Position numbers and translations under genes: made by a program. Shown here piece by piece: positions 49,711 to 59,315 of a stretch of DNA of 64,000 nucleotides. Every line of letters begins with the position of its first letter. The stretch's first letter is position 1. Origin of the DNA: Streptococcus massiliensis DSM 18628 (GTDB taxonomy: Bacteria; Bacillota; Bacilli; Lactobacillales; Streptococcaceae). The stretch is taken from positions 1-64,000 of the forward strand of contig NZ_KB904365.1 in NCBI RefSeq assembly GCF_000380065.1. The letters run 5' to 3'. Under the pieces are notes generated by a model that made no database searches, was not told where the DNA came from, and saw nothing but the letters and a program-made list of their open reading frames with translations.

Positions 49711-49825
49711 ACTGTCCTCATTTCTTTTTCTGTTATTTTTTGTAAGTTGCTGCATTACTTATTCTACATTGGATTTTCCTCTTCTTTTAACTTACCCATT
49801 ATAGCGAATTTAAGGCTTTTTTTCA

Positions 49826-49856
49826 AACGAAAAAAACCTCAGATAGCTAAGGTTTC
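49826..49856 (-). terminator. Terminator of the murF-YwaF operon
   Basis: Minus strand AAACCTTAG-CTAT-CTGAGGTTTTTTT, overlapping the last codons of the downstream YwaF-like gene. Confidence 0.6.
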
Positions 49857-50551
49857 ATTCTTTCTTTGGCTAAGAGTGGTGCGCGCTTTTCCCGCCGCTT
49901 GAAAATCTCATCAAAAAGTACCAAGGCTGCGGCCAAAATAATGGACACTGCCAAATAATTAATTAAAAGACGATCCCCCTTGATCATGGGTGGATGCGCC
50001 AGAAGTCCGTAGTTGCCACCAGTCACTTGATTGACACCAAGCAGCAAAAGATTGAGCACAAAAGTATAAAGCACAATCCTTTTCTTGTTCAGCAATTTCT
50101 TGTCATAGTGACTAAGGAGATAAAGCAAGGAATTGACAAAAAGCGCATAGTGCCCAACTAGGAAAGAAAGGCTGGTGATGTGCGGAAAGTCGTAAGGGTC
50201 AAAGACGGGATAAACCAGTGCAAAGATCGCTCCGCTAGCGCCCATAAGAGCGAAATATTGCTTGGAAGGCCATTTATCTGGCAATAACAAAACTGCAAAC
50301 ATAGCAAGCCTACAATGATAAAGTGGCAAACTATTAGCAAAAGGAATGGAAAAACCAAAATACCAAGTGTAAAGTATCACGAGCTGGATGGCTTGGATAA
50401 CCTTAAAAGTCTTGCGATAAGTCGGATTAGTATAATATTTTAAGGTTGTATAAGTCAAAAATACCAACAGTGCCATCATAATGATAAACCAAAAAGTCGA
50501 AACTGGTGGCGGTGCCGTTTTGGTAGTGGTTAAAAAATGCTTCATTTTCAT
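49847..50551 (-). CDS. YwaF-like integral membrane protein (TIGR02206 family), copy A
   Basis: 234 residues, about seven membrane helices. Family landmarks LPLYHCRLAMFAVLLLPDKWPSKQYFALMG, YPVFDPYDFPHITSLSFLVGHYALFVNSLLYL, and VNQVTGGNYGLLAHPP. The conserved His residues within helices suggest a metal or substrate site, but no function is established. Paralogue of the gene 13 bp upstream. Confidence 0.8.
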   Translation of the reverse strand: MKMKHFLTTTKTAPPPVSTFWFIIMMALLVFLTYTTLKYYTNPTYRKTFKVIQAIQLVILYTWYFGFSIPFANSLPLYHCRLAMFAVLLLPDKWPSKQYFALMGASGAIFALVYPVFDPYDFPHITSLSFLVGHYALFVNSLLYLLSHYDKKLLNKKRIVLYTFVLNLLLLGVNQVTGGNYGLLAHPPMIKGDRLLINYLAVSIILAAALVLFDEIFKRREKRAPLLAKERMKP

Positions 50552-50564
50552 TCCTTTTTAGCTT

Positions 50565-51257
50565 TTACAAATCTTCTTGAAAAGACAGGTCGCGTTTATC
50601 TTGTACTTTTTTATACAATTCCCCCTCCAAAAGAAGAGCAATTATCAAAACTAGAGAAACTAGGATAAAATTAAGTAATAAGCCTTGGTTGCCTACCAAA
50701 GGTGGATTAGTCAAAAAGCCATAATCACCTCTCGTCACTTGATTGACCAATAGCAAAAATGCATTCATCCCAAGCGTAAAGTAGATAAGACGTTCCTTAG
50801 TCAGTAAATTCTTATCATAGTAATTAGCCAGATAAATAAGGGAATTTCCTAGTAAGGCATAATGCCCGATAAGATAGGAGAAAAGCGTGAGATGTGGGAA
50901 AGGATAAGGATCAAAAATCGGATGAACCAGAGCACAAATCGGTCCAAAAATCCCTAAAAGGGCAAAATATTGCTTGTAAGGGGAGCGATTAGGCAAAAAT
51001 AAAACTGCAAACATGGCCATTCGACAATGATAAAGTGGTAAACTTTCTGCCAAAGGAGCTAAGGTCAGTCCGTACCAAGCATAAAGTGAAAAGAGCTGAA
51101 CAAACTGCATATAGCGAAAAAGCTTACTATAAGTCGGTGATTGGGAATATTTGAGTGAAGTATAGAAAACAGCGACTACCCCTAGCAGCATCATTCCATA
51201 CCAGAATGGTGTTAGCTGGGGGACTTCACTTTTATGAGTTGTAAAAAATTCAAACAT
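50565..51257 (-). CDS. YwaF-like integral membrane protein (TIGR02206 family), copy B
   Basis: 230 residues, about seven helices. Strongly similar to the adjacent copy: LPLYHCRMAMFAVLFLPNRSPYKQYFALLG, HPIFDPYPFPHLTLFSYLIGHYALLGNSLIYL, VNQVTRGDYGFLTNPPL. The two arose by tandem duplication. It lies in the murF-DUF1697-YwaF-YwaF row. Confidence 0.8.
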   Translation of the reverse strand: MFEFFTTHKSEVPQLTPFWYGMMLLGVVAVFYTSLKYSQSPTYSKLFRYMQFVQLFSLYAWYGLTLAPLAESLPLYHCRMAMFAVLFLPNRSPYKQYFALLGIFGPICALVHPIFDPYPFPHLTLFSYLIGHYALLGNSLIYLANYYDKNLLTKERLIYFTLGMNAFLLLVNQVTRGDYGFLTNPPLVGNQGLLLNFILVSLVLIIALLLEGELYKKVQDKRDLSFQEDL

Positions 51258-51271
51258 AAGGTCCTTTCTGA

Positions 51272-51805
51272 CTAATTGATCATTCGCTTATCTAGTTCCT
51301 CAATGACCCCGAGCTTTCTCATGGTAGACACTCTAGATAATTTCTTTTCTAAAAAGTTATTGTTGAGCTTTTTCTTTTTGGCCTCTCTGGGCAAATACAT
51401 ATAGAGACAAGTAGACCCAGTGATATATTTTTCATCCCCAAAATCCATTTTCTCAAGTTCTGCGACTTTTGCAGAATCAGCCTTTTCATTAGAAAAAACA
51501 AGATGAATGCGCGACTTATCATAGCCTTGGGCAAAAGGATTTTCATCCAGTGCTAGCCTTAAATCCGCAGCAGTTTTGACAATCACTGATAAATCCGCAC
51601 CGATTTTCTCTAAAATTGTCTGGTGAATGAGCGCCGCTAACGCTTGAGGTGCTAAATCAGTTTCACAGATAATATTTCCCGACTGAATATAGGTCGAAAC
51701 CCGCTGCAAACCGGCTTCTGACAAATAAATAACTAAATCGCTTATCTTGGGAATACGATTTTTACCTGTCGGCATAACGCCGCGCAAAAGAGCTAAATAC
51801 CTCAT
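51272..51805 (-). CDS. DUF1697 family protein
   Basis: 177 residues. MRYLALLRGVMPTGKNRIPK is the family start (usually LLRGINVGGxNKI; here GVMPTG, a small variation). Then VSTYIQSGNIICET and NPFAQGYDKSRIHLVFSN. Soluble, function unknown. It overlaps the murF stop by 4 bp (ATGA). Confidence 0.85.
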   Translation of the reverse strand: MRYLALLRGVMPTGKNRIPKISDLVIYLSEAGLQRVSTYIQSGNIICETDLAPQALAALIHQTILEKIGADLSVIVKTAADLRLALDENPFAQGYDKSRIHLVFSNEKADSAKVAELEKMDFGDEKYITGSTCLYMYLPREAKKKKLNNNFLEKKLSRVSTMRKLGVIEELDKRMIN

Positions 51806-53166
51806 TTCCCCTCCAACTCCTCAACAATCTTGGCTAGGTTCATGGAATTGCTACCTTTGAGTAGGATTTGGTCGGCTGGTTGCAGGCTCGCTTTGACGGC
51901 CGCCAGCAAGTCGTCAAACTGATCTGTCGTTTCATTTTTCAAGAAATAATGCACTTTTTCTTTAGGGAAAATTTCCTGCGCATAGCTGTAGAGGCTGCTC
52001 ATATCTTGCCCATAGAGGAAAATTTCCGAAATCAGCTCAGGATTAAGGCTGGTAATCATGGCGCCGTGCATGTGCTTGGAATCCGCGCCTAGCTCTTTCA
52101 TATCCGCCAAAACCGCCAATTTCCGTCCATTGGGATTGACTGGCAGACTGCTAAAAGTCTCCAAAATCAAGCGCATGGCCGTCGGATTGGCATTGTAGAC
52201 ATCGGATAAAATATCGGCACCGTTGCTGGCTTTTTTCCACTCCGTCCGATTGCGGGTCAAAACCAAATTTTCCAAAGCCTGACCAATAGCGGCCTCTGGC
52301 ACGCCCTCTGCCTTAGCCACATAGCTGGCTAGCATGGCATTGGTGGCATTATACTTGCCGGTGACAGGGAGCTTGAGCGCCTGCTCCAAAAAGTTGGTCT
52401 TGAAGGTCAGACTTTCCTTTTCCTCTTTCAGCTCGGTCAAGTAAATATCTTGGTCGGGACCAAAACGAACCAGTTGCTGCTTTTGCGGCAGAAAATCATT
52501 GATTAGCTTGTCAGCAGGGACGAGCAAAAGCCCGTCTTCTGGCATCCCATCTGCAATCTGCATTTTTCCTTGAGCAATCTCCTTGCGGCTACCAAAAAAC
52601 TCCAGATGCGCCTCGCCAATCAGGGTCACAATCCCCACCTTGGGACGCGCCAGCTCAGACAAAAGATGAATGTCGCCCAAGTGGTCTTGTCCCATTTCCA
52701 AAACCAGCTTTTCCGTGCCCTCCGGCATGTGCAAAACGGTGTAAGGCAGACCGATTTCATTATTGTAGTTCCCTTGGGTTTTATAGGTTTTATAGGTCGT
52801 GGACAATAGCTGCGCCAGCATATCTTTGGTCGTTGTCTTGCCATTTGAGCCTGTCACTGCAAAGACGTCGACCCCCGTCTTTTCCAAATAATACTGGGCT
52901 AGGCGCTGCATGCCAGCTAGCACATCATCCACTAAAATATGAGGAAAATCGACTGTTTTTTCTGTCAGAGTGACCGCAGCGCCATTTTCAAAAGCTGTCG
53001 CGATAAAATCATGCCCATCGCGCTCGCCCTTGAGCGGCAGAAACAAATCGCCCGGCTCAATCAAACGGCTGTCAAACTCCGCCTTGTTGAGGCGGACATT
53101 TTCATACTGCGCTACATCATTTTTCGCCTGCAAAAGCTCAGCGATTTCATATAAAGTTACGTTCAT
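51802..53166 (-). CDS. murF: UDP-MurNAc-tripeptide:D-Ala-D-Ala ligase
   Basis: 454 residues from the ATG at 53166 (MNVTLYEIAELLQAK; GGAG upstream within the repeat-derived leader). The longer frame begins inside a repeat. ATP loop VTGSNGKTTTKDMLAQL, central domain with LVLEMGQDHLGDIHLLSELARP, C-terminal VYNANPTAMRLILETF. It adds D-Ala-D-Ala, made by the Ddl enzyme encoded upstream, to the wall precursor. Confidence 0.94.
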   Translation of the reverse strand: MNVTLYEIAELLQAKNDVAQYENVRLNKAEFDSRLIEPGDLFLPLKGERDGHDFIATAFENGAAVTLTEKTVDFPHILVDDVLAGMQRLAQYYLEKTGVDVFAVTGSNGKTTTKDMLAQLLSTTYKTYKTQGNYNNEIGLPYTVLHMPEGTEKLVLEMGQDHLGDIHLLSELARPKVGIVTLIGEAHLEFFGSRKEIAQGKMQIADGMPEDGLLLVPADKLINDFLPQKQQLVRFGPDQDIYLTELKEEKESLTFKTNFLEQALKLPVTGKYNATNAMLASYVAKAEGVPEAAIGQALENLVLTRNRTEWKKASNGADILSDVYNANPTAMRLILETFSSLPVNPNGRKLAVLADMKELGADSKHMHGAMITSLNPELISEIFLYGQDMSSLYSYAQEIFPKEKVHYFLKNETTDQFDDLLAAVKASLQPADQILLKGSNSMNLAKIVEELEGK

Positions 53167-53177
53167 TTCATTCTCCA

Positions 53178-53245
53178 AGGGAGTGGGAAAGAACTTAACT
53201 AAACTAATGAAAAGTTCGTCTTCCCACCCCCGCACAGTTGATTAG
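53178..53245 (-). repeat. Fragment of the dispersed repeat in the murF leader
   Basis: AGGGAGTGGGAAAGAACTTA ... TTCGTCTTCCCACCCCCGC matches the right-hand hairpin of the ~172-bp repeat in inverted orientation. The rest of the element is missing. It provides the DNA immediately upstream of the murF start, including part of its ribosome site. Confidence 0.6.
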
Positions 53246-53318
53246 GTATACTTTTGAGCTGAAAAGCGATTAAAGTTACCAATCAACCACTGCGCTTTTA
53301 TAAATTTCCGACAAAAAC

Positions 53319-53350
53319 AAGGCCGGATTTGCTTATCCAGCCTTTATTAT
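53319..53350 (-). terminator. Terminator after ddl's neighbour gap (between ddl and murF)
   Basis: Minus strand AAGGCTGGAT-AAGCA-AATCCGGCCTTG followed by TTTTT. It ends the pbp2b-recR-ddl transcript about 35 bp after the ddl stop. The remaining bases to the murF repeat leader show no clear promoter. Confidence 0.7.
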
Positions 53351-53384
53351 ACCATATTTTTTTGTTTGGCAAGTTTTTCTTTTC

Positions 53385-54431
53385 CTATAAAAGATGTGCT
53401 TCGCGTTTAGTAAAGGCTTCCTGGGCTAAAAGCACCAATCTTTCAATCAAATCGCCATAAGGCAAGCCCATATTTTCCCAGAGAAGCGGATACATAGACC
53501 ACTGGGTGAAGCCCGGCATGGTGTTGAGCTCGTTGAGATAAACGTCGCCTTCTACCGTGTAGAAGAAATCGCAGCGCGACAGCCCAAGTCCACCGAGAGC
53601 ACGAAAGGCTTTTTCTGCATTTTCACGCATGATTGCCACCACCTCATCAGGGATTTGAGCAGGGATTGCCATAGTAATCTTGTTGTCGATATACTTGGCT
53701 TCATAGTCGTAGAAAGCCACATCCTTGACCACTTCACCCGGCAGCGTGCTCTTGACATCGTAATTACCCAAGAGCCCGACCTCAATCTCCCGCGCATTGA
53801 CCCCTTGCTCCACAAGCACGCGGCTATCGTATTGAAAGGCTAAGTCCAGCGCTTGCCGCAATTCGGCTTGATTTTCTGACTTGGAAATACCGACGCTTGA
53901 GCCCATATTTGACGGCTTGGTGAAGACGGGATAGACTAAGTTCGCTTCAATCTCAGCAATTTTTTCTTCGATATTTTCACCCTCAATGACCGCTACATAA
54001 GGCACCTGAGTGATACCAGCTGACTCCAGCACTCGCTTGGTCGTGATTTTATCCATAGCCAGACTAGACGCCAAAATGCCCGTACCGACATAGGCCAGTT
54101 TGAGCGTTTCGAGAAAACCTTGAATAGAGCCGTCCTCGCCCATGGGACCGTGAAGGACTGGGAAAACCACTGCCCCTTCCTCGTAAATATCGCTAGGCTT
54201 GATTTGACGGGCAAGGTCAATCGTATCGTTAGTCATCAACTTTTCAGCCGCAGACGGTGTTTCTGTAAATTCCTGCGTCTTGATAAAGCTGCCGTCCTTA
54301 CTGATAAAGTAAGTTTTGACGCTAAATTTTTCATAATTGACCGCCCGCATGACGCTTTCAGCTGATAAAACCGAAACCTCGCGCTCTGCGCTACGACCGC
54401 CGTACAATAAAATCAAACTTTCTTTTGCCAT
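53385..54431 (-). CDS. ddl: D-alanine:D-alanine ligase
   Basis: 348 residues, ATP-grasp. [54 protein letters not shown], omega-loop [10 protein letters not shown] (Tyr, typical of D-Ala-D-Ala rather than D-Ala-D-Lac ligases) and [18 protein letters not shown]. It supplies the dipeptide to MurF, encoded next. Confidence 0.95.
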   Translation of the reverse strand: MAKESLILLYGGRSAEREVSVLSAESVMRAVNYEKFSVKTYFISKDGSFIKTQEFTETPSAAEKLMTNDTIDLARQIKPSDIYEEGAVVFPVLHGPMGEDGSIQGFLETLKLAYVGTGILASSLAMDKITTKRVLESAGITQVPYVAVIEGENIEEKIAEIEANLVYPVFTKPSNMGSSVGISKSENQAELRQALDLAFQYDSRVLVEQGVNAREIEVGLLGNYDVKSTLPGEVVKDVAFYDYEAKYIDNKITMAIPAQIPDEVVAIMRENAEKAFRALGGLGLSRCDFFYTVEGDVYLNELNTMPGFTQWSMYPLLWENMGLPYGDLIERLVLLAQEAFTKREAHLL

Positions 54432-54528
54432 TTTTTATCCTAACATTCTAATCATCATGGGAAGCCCCATTCTGACATGATTTCGCTTTTTAGTATATCA
54501 TATTTTACCGCTTTTTGAAATATAAAAA

Positions 54529-54592
54529 GAGGCTGAGAAAAGTTCTAGCCTCTAAATTTTTCTAGAATGGTGCAAGGCGCGGTTGCTTCTCA
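54529..54592 (+). repeat. Fragment of the dispersed repeat between recR and ddl
   Basis: GAGGCTGAGAAAAGTTCTAG ... then CAAGGCGCGGTTGCTTCT corresponds to the first ~65 bases of the ~172-bp repeat. The right part is absent. Its end touches the recR stop codon. Confidence 0.6.
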
Positions 54593-55189
54593 CAATTCCG
54601 TCCGATTTTCAATAGCTCTCAGCAGCGTGACTTCGTCAGCATACTCAATATCTGAGCCCACCGCTAAACCACGCGCTAGGCGGGTAACCTTAATACCTGC
54701 GGGCTTTAGGACGCGGGAAATATACATGGAAGTCGCTTCGCCGTCCGCTGTCGCATTGGTCGCTACAATAACCTCGCTGACCTCACCCTTGTCCATGAGA
54801 CGGGTCAAAAGGGTTTTGAGGTTAATATCGTCAGGTCCCACGCCATTCATGGGCGAAATGAGCCCGTGCAAAACATGGTAAAGTCCGTGATATTCTTGGA
54901 TATTTTCCATGGCCGAAACATCACGGCTGTCCTCCACGATGAGAATGGTCGACTGGTCGCGCGATTCATCACTGCAAATCGCACAAGGGTCCTCGTCGGT
55001 CAAATTGCCGCAAATAGAGCAATAAGAGAGCTCGCGCTTGGCAGCAAGCAGGTTTTTAGCAAATTCGTTGACGTCATCGTCGCTCATCCCAATCGTATAA
55101 AAAGCCAGACGCGTCGCCGTTTTGATGCCGATGCCCGGCAGCTTTGAAAAGCTGTCAATGAGCTTGGCAATAGGTGTTGGATATAGCAT
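54590..55189 (-). CDS. recR: Recombination protein RecR
   Basis: 199 residues. Helix-hairpin-helix [18 protein letters not shown], zinc finger [16 protein letters not shown], Toprim domain [17 protein letters not shown] ... [16 protein letters not shown], and the C-terminal [20 protein letters not shown]. It acts with RecF/RecO in gap repair. 43 bp after pbp2b, the standard streptococcal order. Confidence 0.96.
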   Translation of the reverse strand: MLYPTPIAKLIDSFSKLPGIGIKTATRLAFYTIGMSDDDVNEFAKNLLAAKRELSYCSICGNLTDEDPCAICSDESRDQSTILIVEDSRDVSAMENIQEYHGLYHVLHGLISPMNGVGPDDINLKTLLTRLMDKGEVSEVIVATNATADGEATSMYISRVLKPAGIKVTRLARGLAVGSDIEYADEVTLLRAIENRTEL

Positions 55190-55232
55190 AATTCTCTTTC
55201 TAAAAGACTGGAAAATTCCAGCCTTGTTTTTC

Positions 55233-57281
55233 TTAATTCATAGGGTGCTGTTGTTGGTAAAGATTGATAATATCGCGGGTAATGCTGTGGCTAACTGTAG
55301 CTGACAGATTGGTATTGTGAGGGAAGACCACCGCCACCGCAATCTGCGGATTGTTGCTAGGCGCGTAAGCCACCACATTGGTGTTGATAGCTGCTTGACC
55401 GCCAGCGACGAAGGTTTCAGCAGTACCAGTCTTGGCGCTGATTGGCACAGCTTCGCCCTGAGAAATCGTGCGTCCAGTTGTAAAGCCACTGGTTCCATGC
55501 ACCACTTGGTAGAAACCTTGCTTAATCAAGTCCATATTCTCATCAGAAATATTGACCTTGTTTAGCTCCTTGGTTTCTTTTTTCTCAATCAAATCGCCCA
55601 AGCCACCGTTTTCGCTATTGCCATAAATGCCCTCTACCAAGTGCGGAGCCACGCGCTTACCACCATTTGCTACCGTTGCTGCATATTGAGCTAATTGCAT
55701 CGGTGTGTAGTTGTCAAATTGCCCAAAGGCATTGGTCAGGTAATTAGAAAAAGTGAAATCCTTAGGGACATACCCTTCTGACTCATTGGACAAATCAATT
55801 CCTGTGCTGGTTCCCATTCCGTATTGAGCAAAGCCTGATCGTAATTTTTTCATAGCCTGTTCAAGCGAAGATTCGCTAAAATTAAGTGGACCACCGTATG
55901 GCGTACCCAATAGATTGAGGGCTAATTGCACCATATACGTGTTGGAAGAATATTCTAGTGCTTCTACCGCTGTAATATTCCGTGAACCATACTGAGTAAA
56001 CCAAGAAGTAATGGAAGTACTGCCGCCAAAATTGATCGGCTGATCCGTCATGACCTGATTTCCAGTAATCGCATTATTCTCCCAGCCAGCCGTCAAAGTT
56101 GCGCCCTTGACAATCGAACCCGGAACAAAATTATCGGTAATCGTCCCCAACGCATCCGTTGTTAATTCTCCGGTTTTACTGTCATGCTTTATACCTGCCA
56201 TTGCAAGTATCGCTCCCGTATTCGGGTTCATCGCTACAGCATAAACGCCTTCGGAATAGGTTGCATTGCCACTCGCCAGCTCGGCATTAAAGTAATTTCT
56301 GAGAATATCTTCCACACCATTTTGGAAATTCAAGTCAACTGTTAATTTAAGATTTTTCCCTTTTTTCCCAGCGGAAATATCTTTTACATTTTCCATATTG
56401 CCATGTTTATCCAGGTAAATCTCCTTGACTGCCCGCTCGCCCTGCAAGGTACTTTCGTATTCTTTTTCTAGGTAGCTAGTACCGACACGATCATTGAGCG
56501 AATAGCCTTTTTTCAGATAATCATCTACTTCCTCAGCTGGCAAACCTGCTTCTTGACTAGAAACACTTCCTACGATAGAGGATAAAGAAGTCGGCATTAC
56601 CTTGCGTTCCCAGCTTGTCGCTGTACTAATCCCCGTCAGATCTGTATTTGACGCTACTTGAGCAATTTGCTCAGAAGTCAAATTGTCTGTCTTAATCAGA
56701 CCCGTTTGGAAATTAGTTACTTTATTCATCTGGCTAAAAAGAGAAATCACTTTCTTCTCTTCATCAGAATAATTCAAATTTTTCACGTCAACACTTTTGA
56801 CCGCATTGTTGTAGATTTTTGACTCAGATAACTTATTGCCATCAGTATCATACTTTTGCTTATGTGGCAATTTATCTACTACTTGTTTATAAACCGTACT
56901 ATCCGCCAAATAATAATCTACCAACTGCCGCTCAGTCACATCAGTATCAGATACAGTAACTATATTAACCAGTTTCTGAGCTATTTTTTTGATGTCCTCA
57001 GCAGTCATTTTATTGTCTCGAGTGAAGGATACCACTTGTTTGGTTTCATTTTCCACCAAGGCCGTTCCATTGGCATCGTAAATTTGACCACGAACAGAAC
57101 TAGTTGTCACTTTCGTTTTACTAGCCTTTGCCATTTTTTGTAGATAAAAATCTTTATTGACTACCTGCATGTAACCCAAGCGTGCAATTAACCCAATAAA
57201 AAGCAGAATAACCACGCCAAATAAGAGATTAAGCCGCCTAGGAATAACACGCGGATCAAAACTTCTTTTCTTCTTGCTCAT
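55233..57281 (-). CDS. pbp2b: Class B penicillin-binding protein 2b
   Basis: 682 residues. Short cytosolic N-terminus, membrane anchor about residues 17-37, a dimerisation domain, then the transpeptidase with S-x-x-K in [15 protein letters not shown]-x-N in [11 protein letters not shown] and K-T-G-T in [10 protein letters not shown]. It crosslinks peripheral peptidoglycan with the RodA elongasome and is a beta-lactam target. The motifs show no obvious resistance-type change. Together with recR, ddl and murF it forms the usual streptococcal row. Confidence 0.94.
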   Translation of the reverse strand: MSKKKRSFDPRVIPRRLNLLFGVVILLFIGLIARLGYMQVVNKDFYLQKMAKASKTKVTTSSVRGQIYDANGTALVENETKQVVSFTRDNKMTAEDIKKIAQKLVNIVTVSDTDVTERQLVDYYLADSTVYKQVVDKLPHKQKYDTDGNKLSESKIYNNAVKSVDVKNLNYSDEEKKVISLFSQMNKVTNFQTGLIKTDNLTSEQIAQVASNTDLTGISTATSWERKVMPTSLSSIVGSVSSQEAGLPAEEVDDYLKKGYSLNDRVGTSYLEKEYESTLQGERAVKEIYLDKHGNMENVKDISAGKKGKNLKLTVDLNFQNGVEDILRNYFNAELASGNATYSEGVYAVAMNPNTGAILAMAGIKHDSKTGELTTDALGTITDNFVPGSIVKGATLTAGWENNAITGNQVMTDQPINFGGSTSITSWFTQYGSRNITAVEALEYSSNTYMVQLALNLLGTPYGGPLNFSESSLEQAMKKLRSGFAQYGMGTSTGIDLSNESEGYVPKDFTFSNYLTNAFGQFDNYTPMQLAQYAATVANGGKRVAPHLVEGIYGNSENGGLGDLIEKKETKELNKVNISDENMDLIKQGFYQVVHGTSGFTTGRTISQGEAVPISAKTGTAETFVAGGQAAINTNVVAYAPSNNPQIAVAVVFPHNTNLSATVSHSITRDIINLYQQQHPMN

Positions 57282-57362
57282 GTCGTCCTCGTTCTAGAAA
57301 ATCTACCTTTTATTTTACCACAAAATCAGCAAAAACAGTTTAGAATTTTTCAAAATACAAAA

Positions 57363-57534
57363 AGGGAGTGGGACAGAACTCCTTCCTAAAATAGAAGAGT
57401 TCGTAGTCCCACCCCCGCGATGCCTATTAGGCTTGTACGGAGTCTGTCAAGACGAACGTAAAAGTCAAGAGGCTACCGCGTCTAGCACTTAAACCGAACA
57501 TGATTCAGAGGTCAAAGACTTTTGTCTCAGCCTC
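57363..57534 (-). repeat. Dispersed intergenic repeat, full copy 3, inverted (~172 bp)
   Basis: Reverse-complement copy of the elements at 20717 and 47979. It starts AGGGAGTGGGACAGAACT, contains CGATGCCTATTAGGCTTGTACGGA-type core (split here) and ACCGCGTCTAGCAC, and ends GTCTCAGCCTC. It lies in the 261-bp gap between gpmA and pbp2b, directly after gpmA, and could terminate gpmA. Confidence 0.85.
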
Positions 57535-57542
57535 CTTTGATA

Positions 57543-58235
57543 TCATTTTCCAAGGTAGTATTCCTTGACAAGATTCAAATTATCGTCAAATTCAAATACA
57601 AGCGGTGGGAAGTTTGGAATTTCAACACCCATGATTTCATCGTCTGACAAGTGTTTGATGTGTTTTACAAGAGCACGGATTGAGTTACCGTGGGCACCAA
57701 CAAAGACATTTTTACCGTCTTTAAGGTCTGGAGCAATCTTGTCTTCCCAGAATGGAAGTGCGCGTTCAAGCGTTACTTTCAAGTTTTCAGCGTCTGGAAT
57801 AACAGAGTCGTCAAGATGTGAGTAGCGACGGTCCGTGTGCGCTGAATATTCATCATCTCTTGGCATTGCTGGAGGCAATACATCATAAGAACGACGCCAA
57901 ATGTGCACTTGTTCATCACCAAATTTTTCAGCAGCCTCTGCCTTATTTTTAGCTGTCAAACCACCGTAGTGACGTTCGTTCAAGCGCCATGATTTTTCAA
58001 CTGGCACCCAAAGTTGGTCAGCAGCTTCAAGAGCAAGGTTGGTTGTTTTGATAGCGCGTTTCAAGACTGAAGTGTAGGCTTGATCAAATTCGATACCAGC
58101 TTCTTTAATCAACTTACCAGCGTCAATCGCTTGTTGTGTTCCTTTTTCAGACAAATCAACATCAGCCCAACCAGTGAACAGGTTAGCTTTGTTCCATTCA
58201 GACTCACCGTGGCGAGCAAAAACCAATTTTACCAT
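57543..58235 (-). CDS. gpmA: 2,3-Bisphosphoglycerate-dependent phosphoglycerate mutase
   Basis: 230 residues, glycolysis. Catalytic His in [19 protein letters not shown], phospho-pocket [25 protein letters not shown]-type [15 protein letters not shown] with the second His. Codon use is strongly biased, as expected for a highly expressed gene. Monocistronic. Confidence 0.96.
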   Translation of the reverse strand: MVKLVFARHGESEWNKANLFTGWADVDLSEKGTQQAIDAGKLIKEAGIEFDQAYTSVLKRAIKTTNLALEAADQLWVPVEKSWRLNERHYGGLTAKNKAEAAEKFGDEQVHIWRRSYDVLPPAMPRDDEYSAHTDRRYSHLDDSVIPDAENLKVTLERALPFWEDKIAPDLKDGKNVFVGAHGNSIRALVKHIKHLSDDEIMGVEIPNFPPLVFEFDDNLNLVKEYYLGK

Positions 58236-58359
58236 TTGAATTCTCCTTGAAATCAGTTAAATTTTTGAAAACTGCTGTGCAGTCACCTCTATTATTTTAC
58301 AAAATTTTTTCAAAAAAAGCTAGGAAAAGTAGGAAAGTCTTTGCATTTTTAAAATTTTT

Positions 58360-58725
58360 TTAAATTCCTATTTTACAAGCAAATTCTTTTAAAAACCTGA
58401 TTTGCTCATCATCCGTCCAAGAAATGAGCGACAAGCCGTCAAATTCCTCAATCGTTTGATCTGCATGTTGGCACTTGAAATACCATTCCACAACTGTTTG
58501 ATTTTCCTTATGGAAAAATTGCTTAATTTTCCAAACTAAAACCTGATGTGTTTGATTCCAAGCCTCAAACCAATCCTTTATTTCCTCAATCCCTTCGTAG
58601 CGTGGACCCCAAGATTCAATATAAATAACTTCTTCTGAAAAAATCCCCTCAAAGTCCAGAGAATTTTTACTTAACCAACTATTGAACCACTTGCTGATAA
58701 TCATTTCTTTCTCTTCGTGTTCCAT
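58360..58725 (-). CDS. SnoaL-like / NTF2-fold protein
   Basis: 121 residues. WFNSWLSKNSLDFEGIFSEE, VIYIESWGPRYEGIEEIKDW, FEAWNQTHQVLVWKIKQFF, VVEWYFKCQHADQTIEEFDG: the alternating cone fold of small ligand-binding proteins. No function predicted. 9 bp after the PerR gene, so probably co-transcribed. Confidence 0.75.
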   Translation of the reverse strand: MEHEEKEMIISKWFNSWLSKNSLDFEGIFSEEVIYIESWGPRYEGIEEIKDWFEAWNQTHQVLVWKIKQFFHKENQTVVEWYFKCQHADQTIEEFDGLSLISWTDDEQIRFLKEFACKIGI

Positions 58726-58734
58726 TTTATTCTC

Positions 58735-59196
58735 CTAAAAATGACCACTTTTCAGACACTCTGGACAAATACCATAGGCCATCATTTGTGTTTTGCGAAT
58801 ACGGTAACCTGTACATTCTTCTGCTTCTCGCTTAAGATCTGGAATATCTATATCCATATCAGCGATTTTACCACAAATTTCACAGATAACATTGAGGTGC
58901 TGATGCCCCATATAGTCAAAATAAGAAGTAGGATCTTTACTGATTTTCAATTCTGTGACAAAACCCTCATCAACCAAAAATTTGAGGTTATTATAAACTG
59001 TCGCTAAACTCATTTTTGGAAAATCTGGTTTTAAATCCTGATAAATTTTTTCCGCACTCGGATGACTTTTGCTTGCAATCATATAAGCTGTCACTGCCCG
59101 CCTAGTATCCGTCAGCCGAATTCCTTTTTTGCGAAAAATATCTAAAATGCGCGTTAATTCTTTTTCACCACGCTTTGTCAAGACGATACCCATCAT
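58735..59196 (-). CDS. perR: Fur-family regulator, PerR type
   Basis: 153 residues. N-terminal winged helix (GIRLTDTRRAVTAYMIASK; MSLATVYNNLKFLVDEGFV), metal-binding HQHLNVICEICGKIADMDID and the second CxxC in CPECLKS. The two C-x-x-C pairs hold structural zinc. The His/Asp regulatory site fits PerR, the peroxide sensor and the only Fur-type protein of many streptococci. The second ATG (59193) is also possible as start. Confidence 0.88.
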   Translation of the reverse strand: MMGIVLTKRGEKELTRILDIFRKKGIRLTDTRRAVTAYMIASKSHPSAEKIYQDLKPDFPKMSLATVYNNLKFLVDEGFVTELKISKDPTSYFDYMGHQHLNVICEICGKIADMDIDIPDLKREAEECTGYRIRKTQMMAYGICPECLKSGHF

Positions 59197-59315
59197 CTTT
59201 GCCTACTTTCTTAACTACTTTATCTTATTATATCATGAAAATGGTTTAATGAGATAGAGAACAAGTTTTAAAACGCTAGTAAAAATACTATCCGAAACTT
59301 TTTCCACTCGCCATT

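Noticed and set aside
53340-53360. TGGTATAAT promoter-like sequence between ddl and murF
   Set aside because: A transcript from it would start inside the terminator hairpin at 53319-53350 and have only a 15-bp spacer to TTGCCA, so it is more likely chance in AT-rich DNA.
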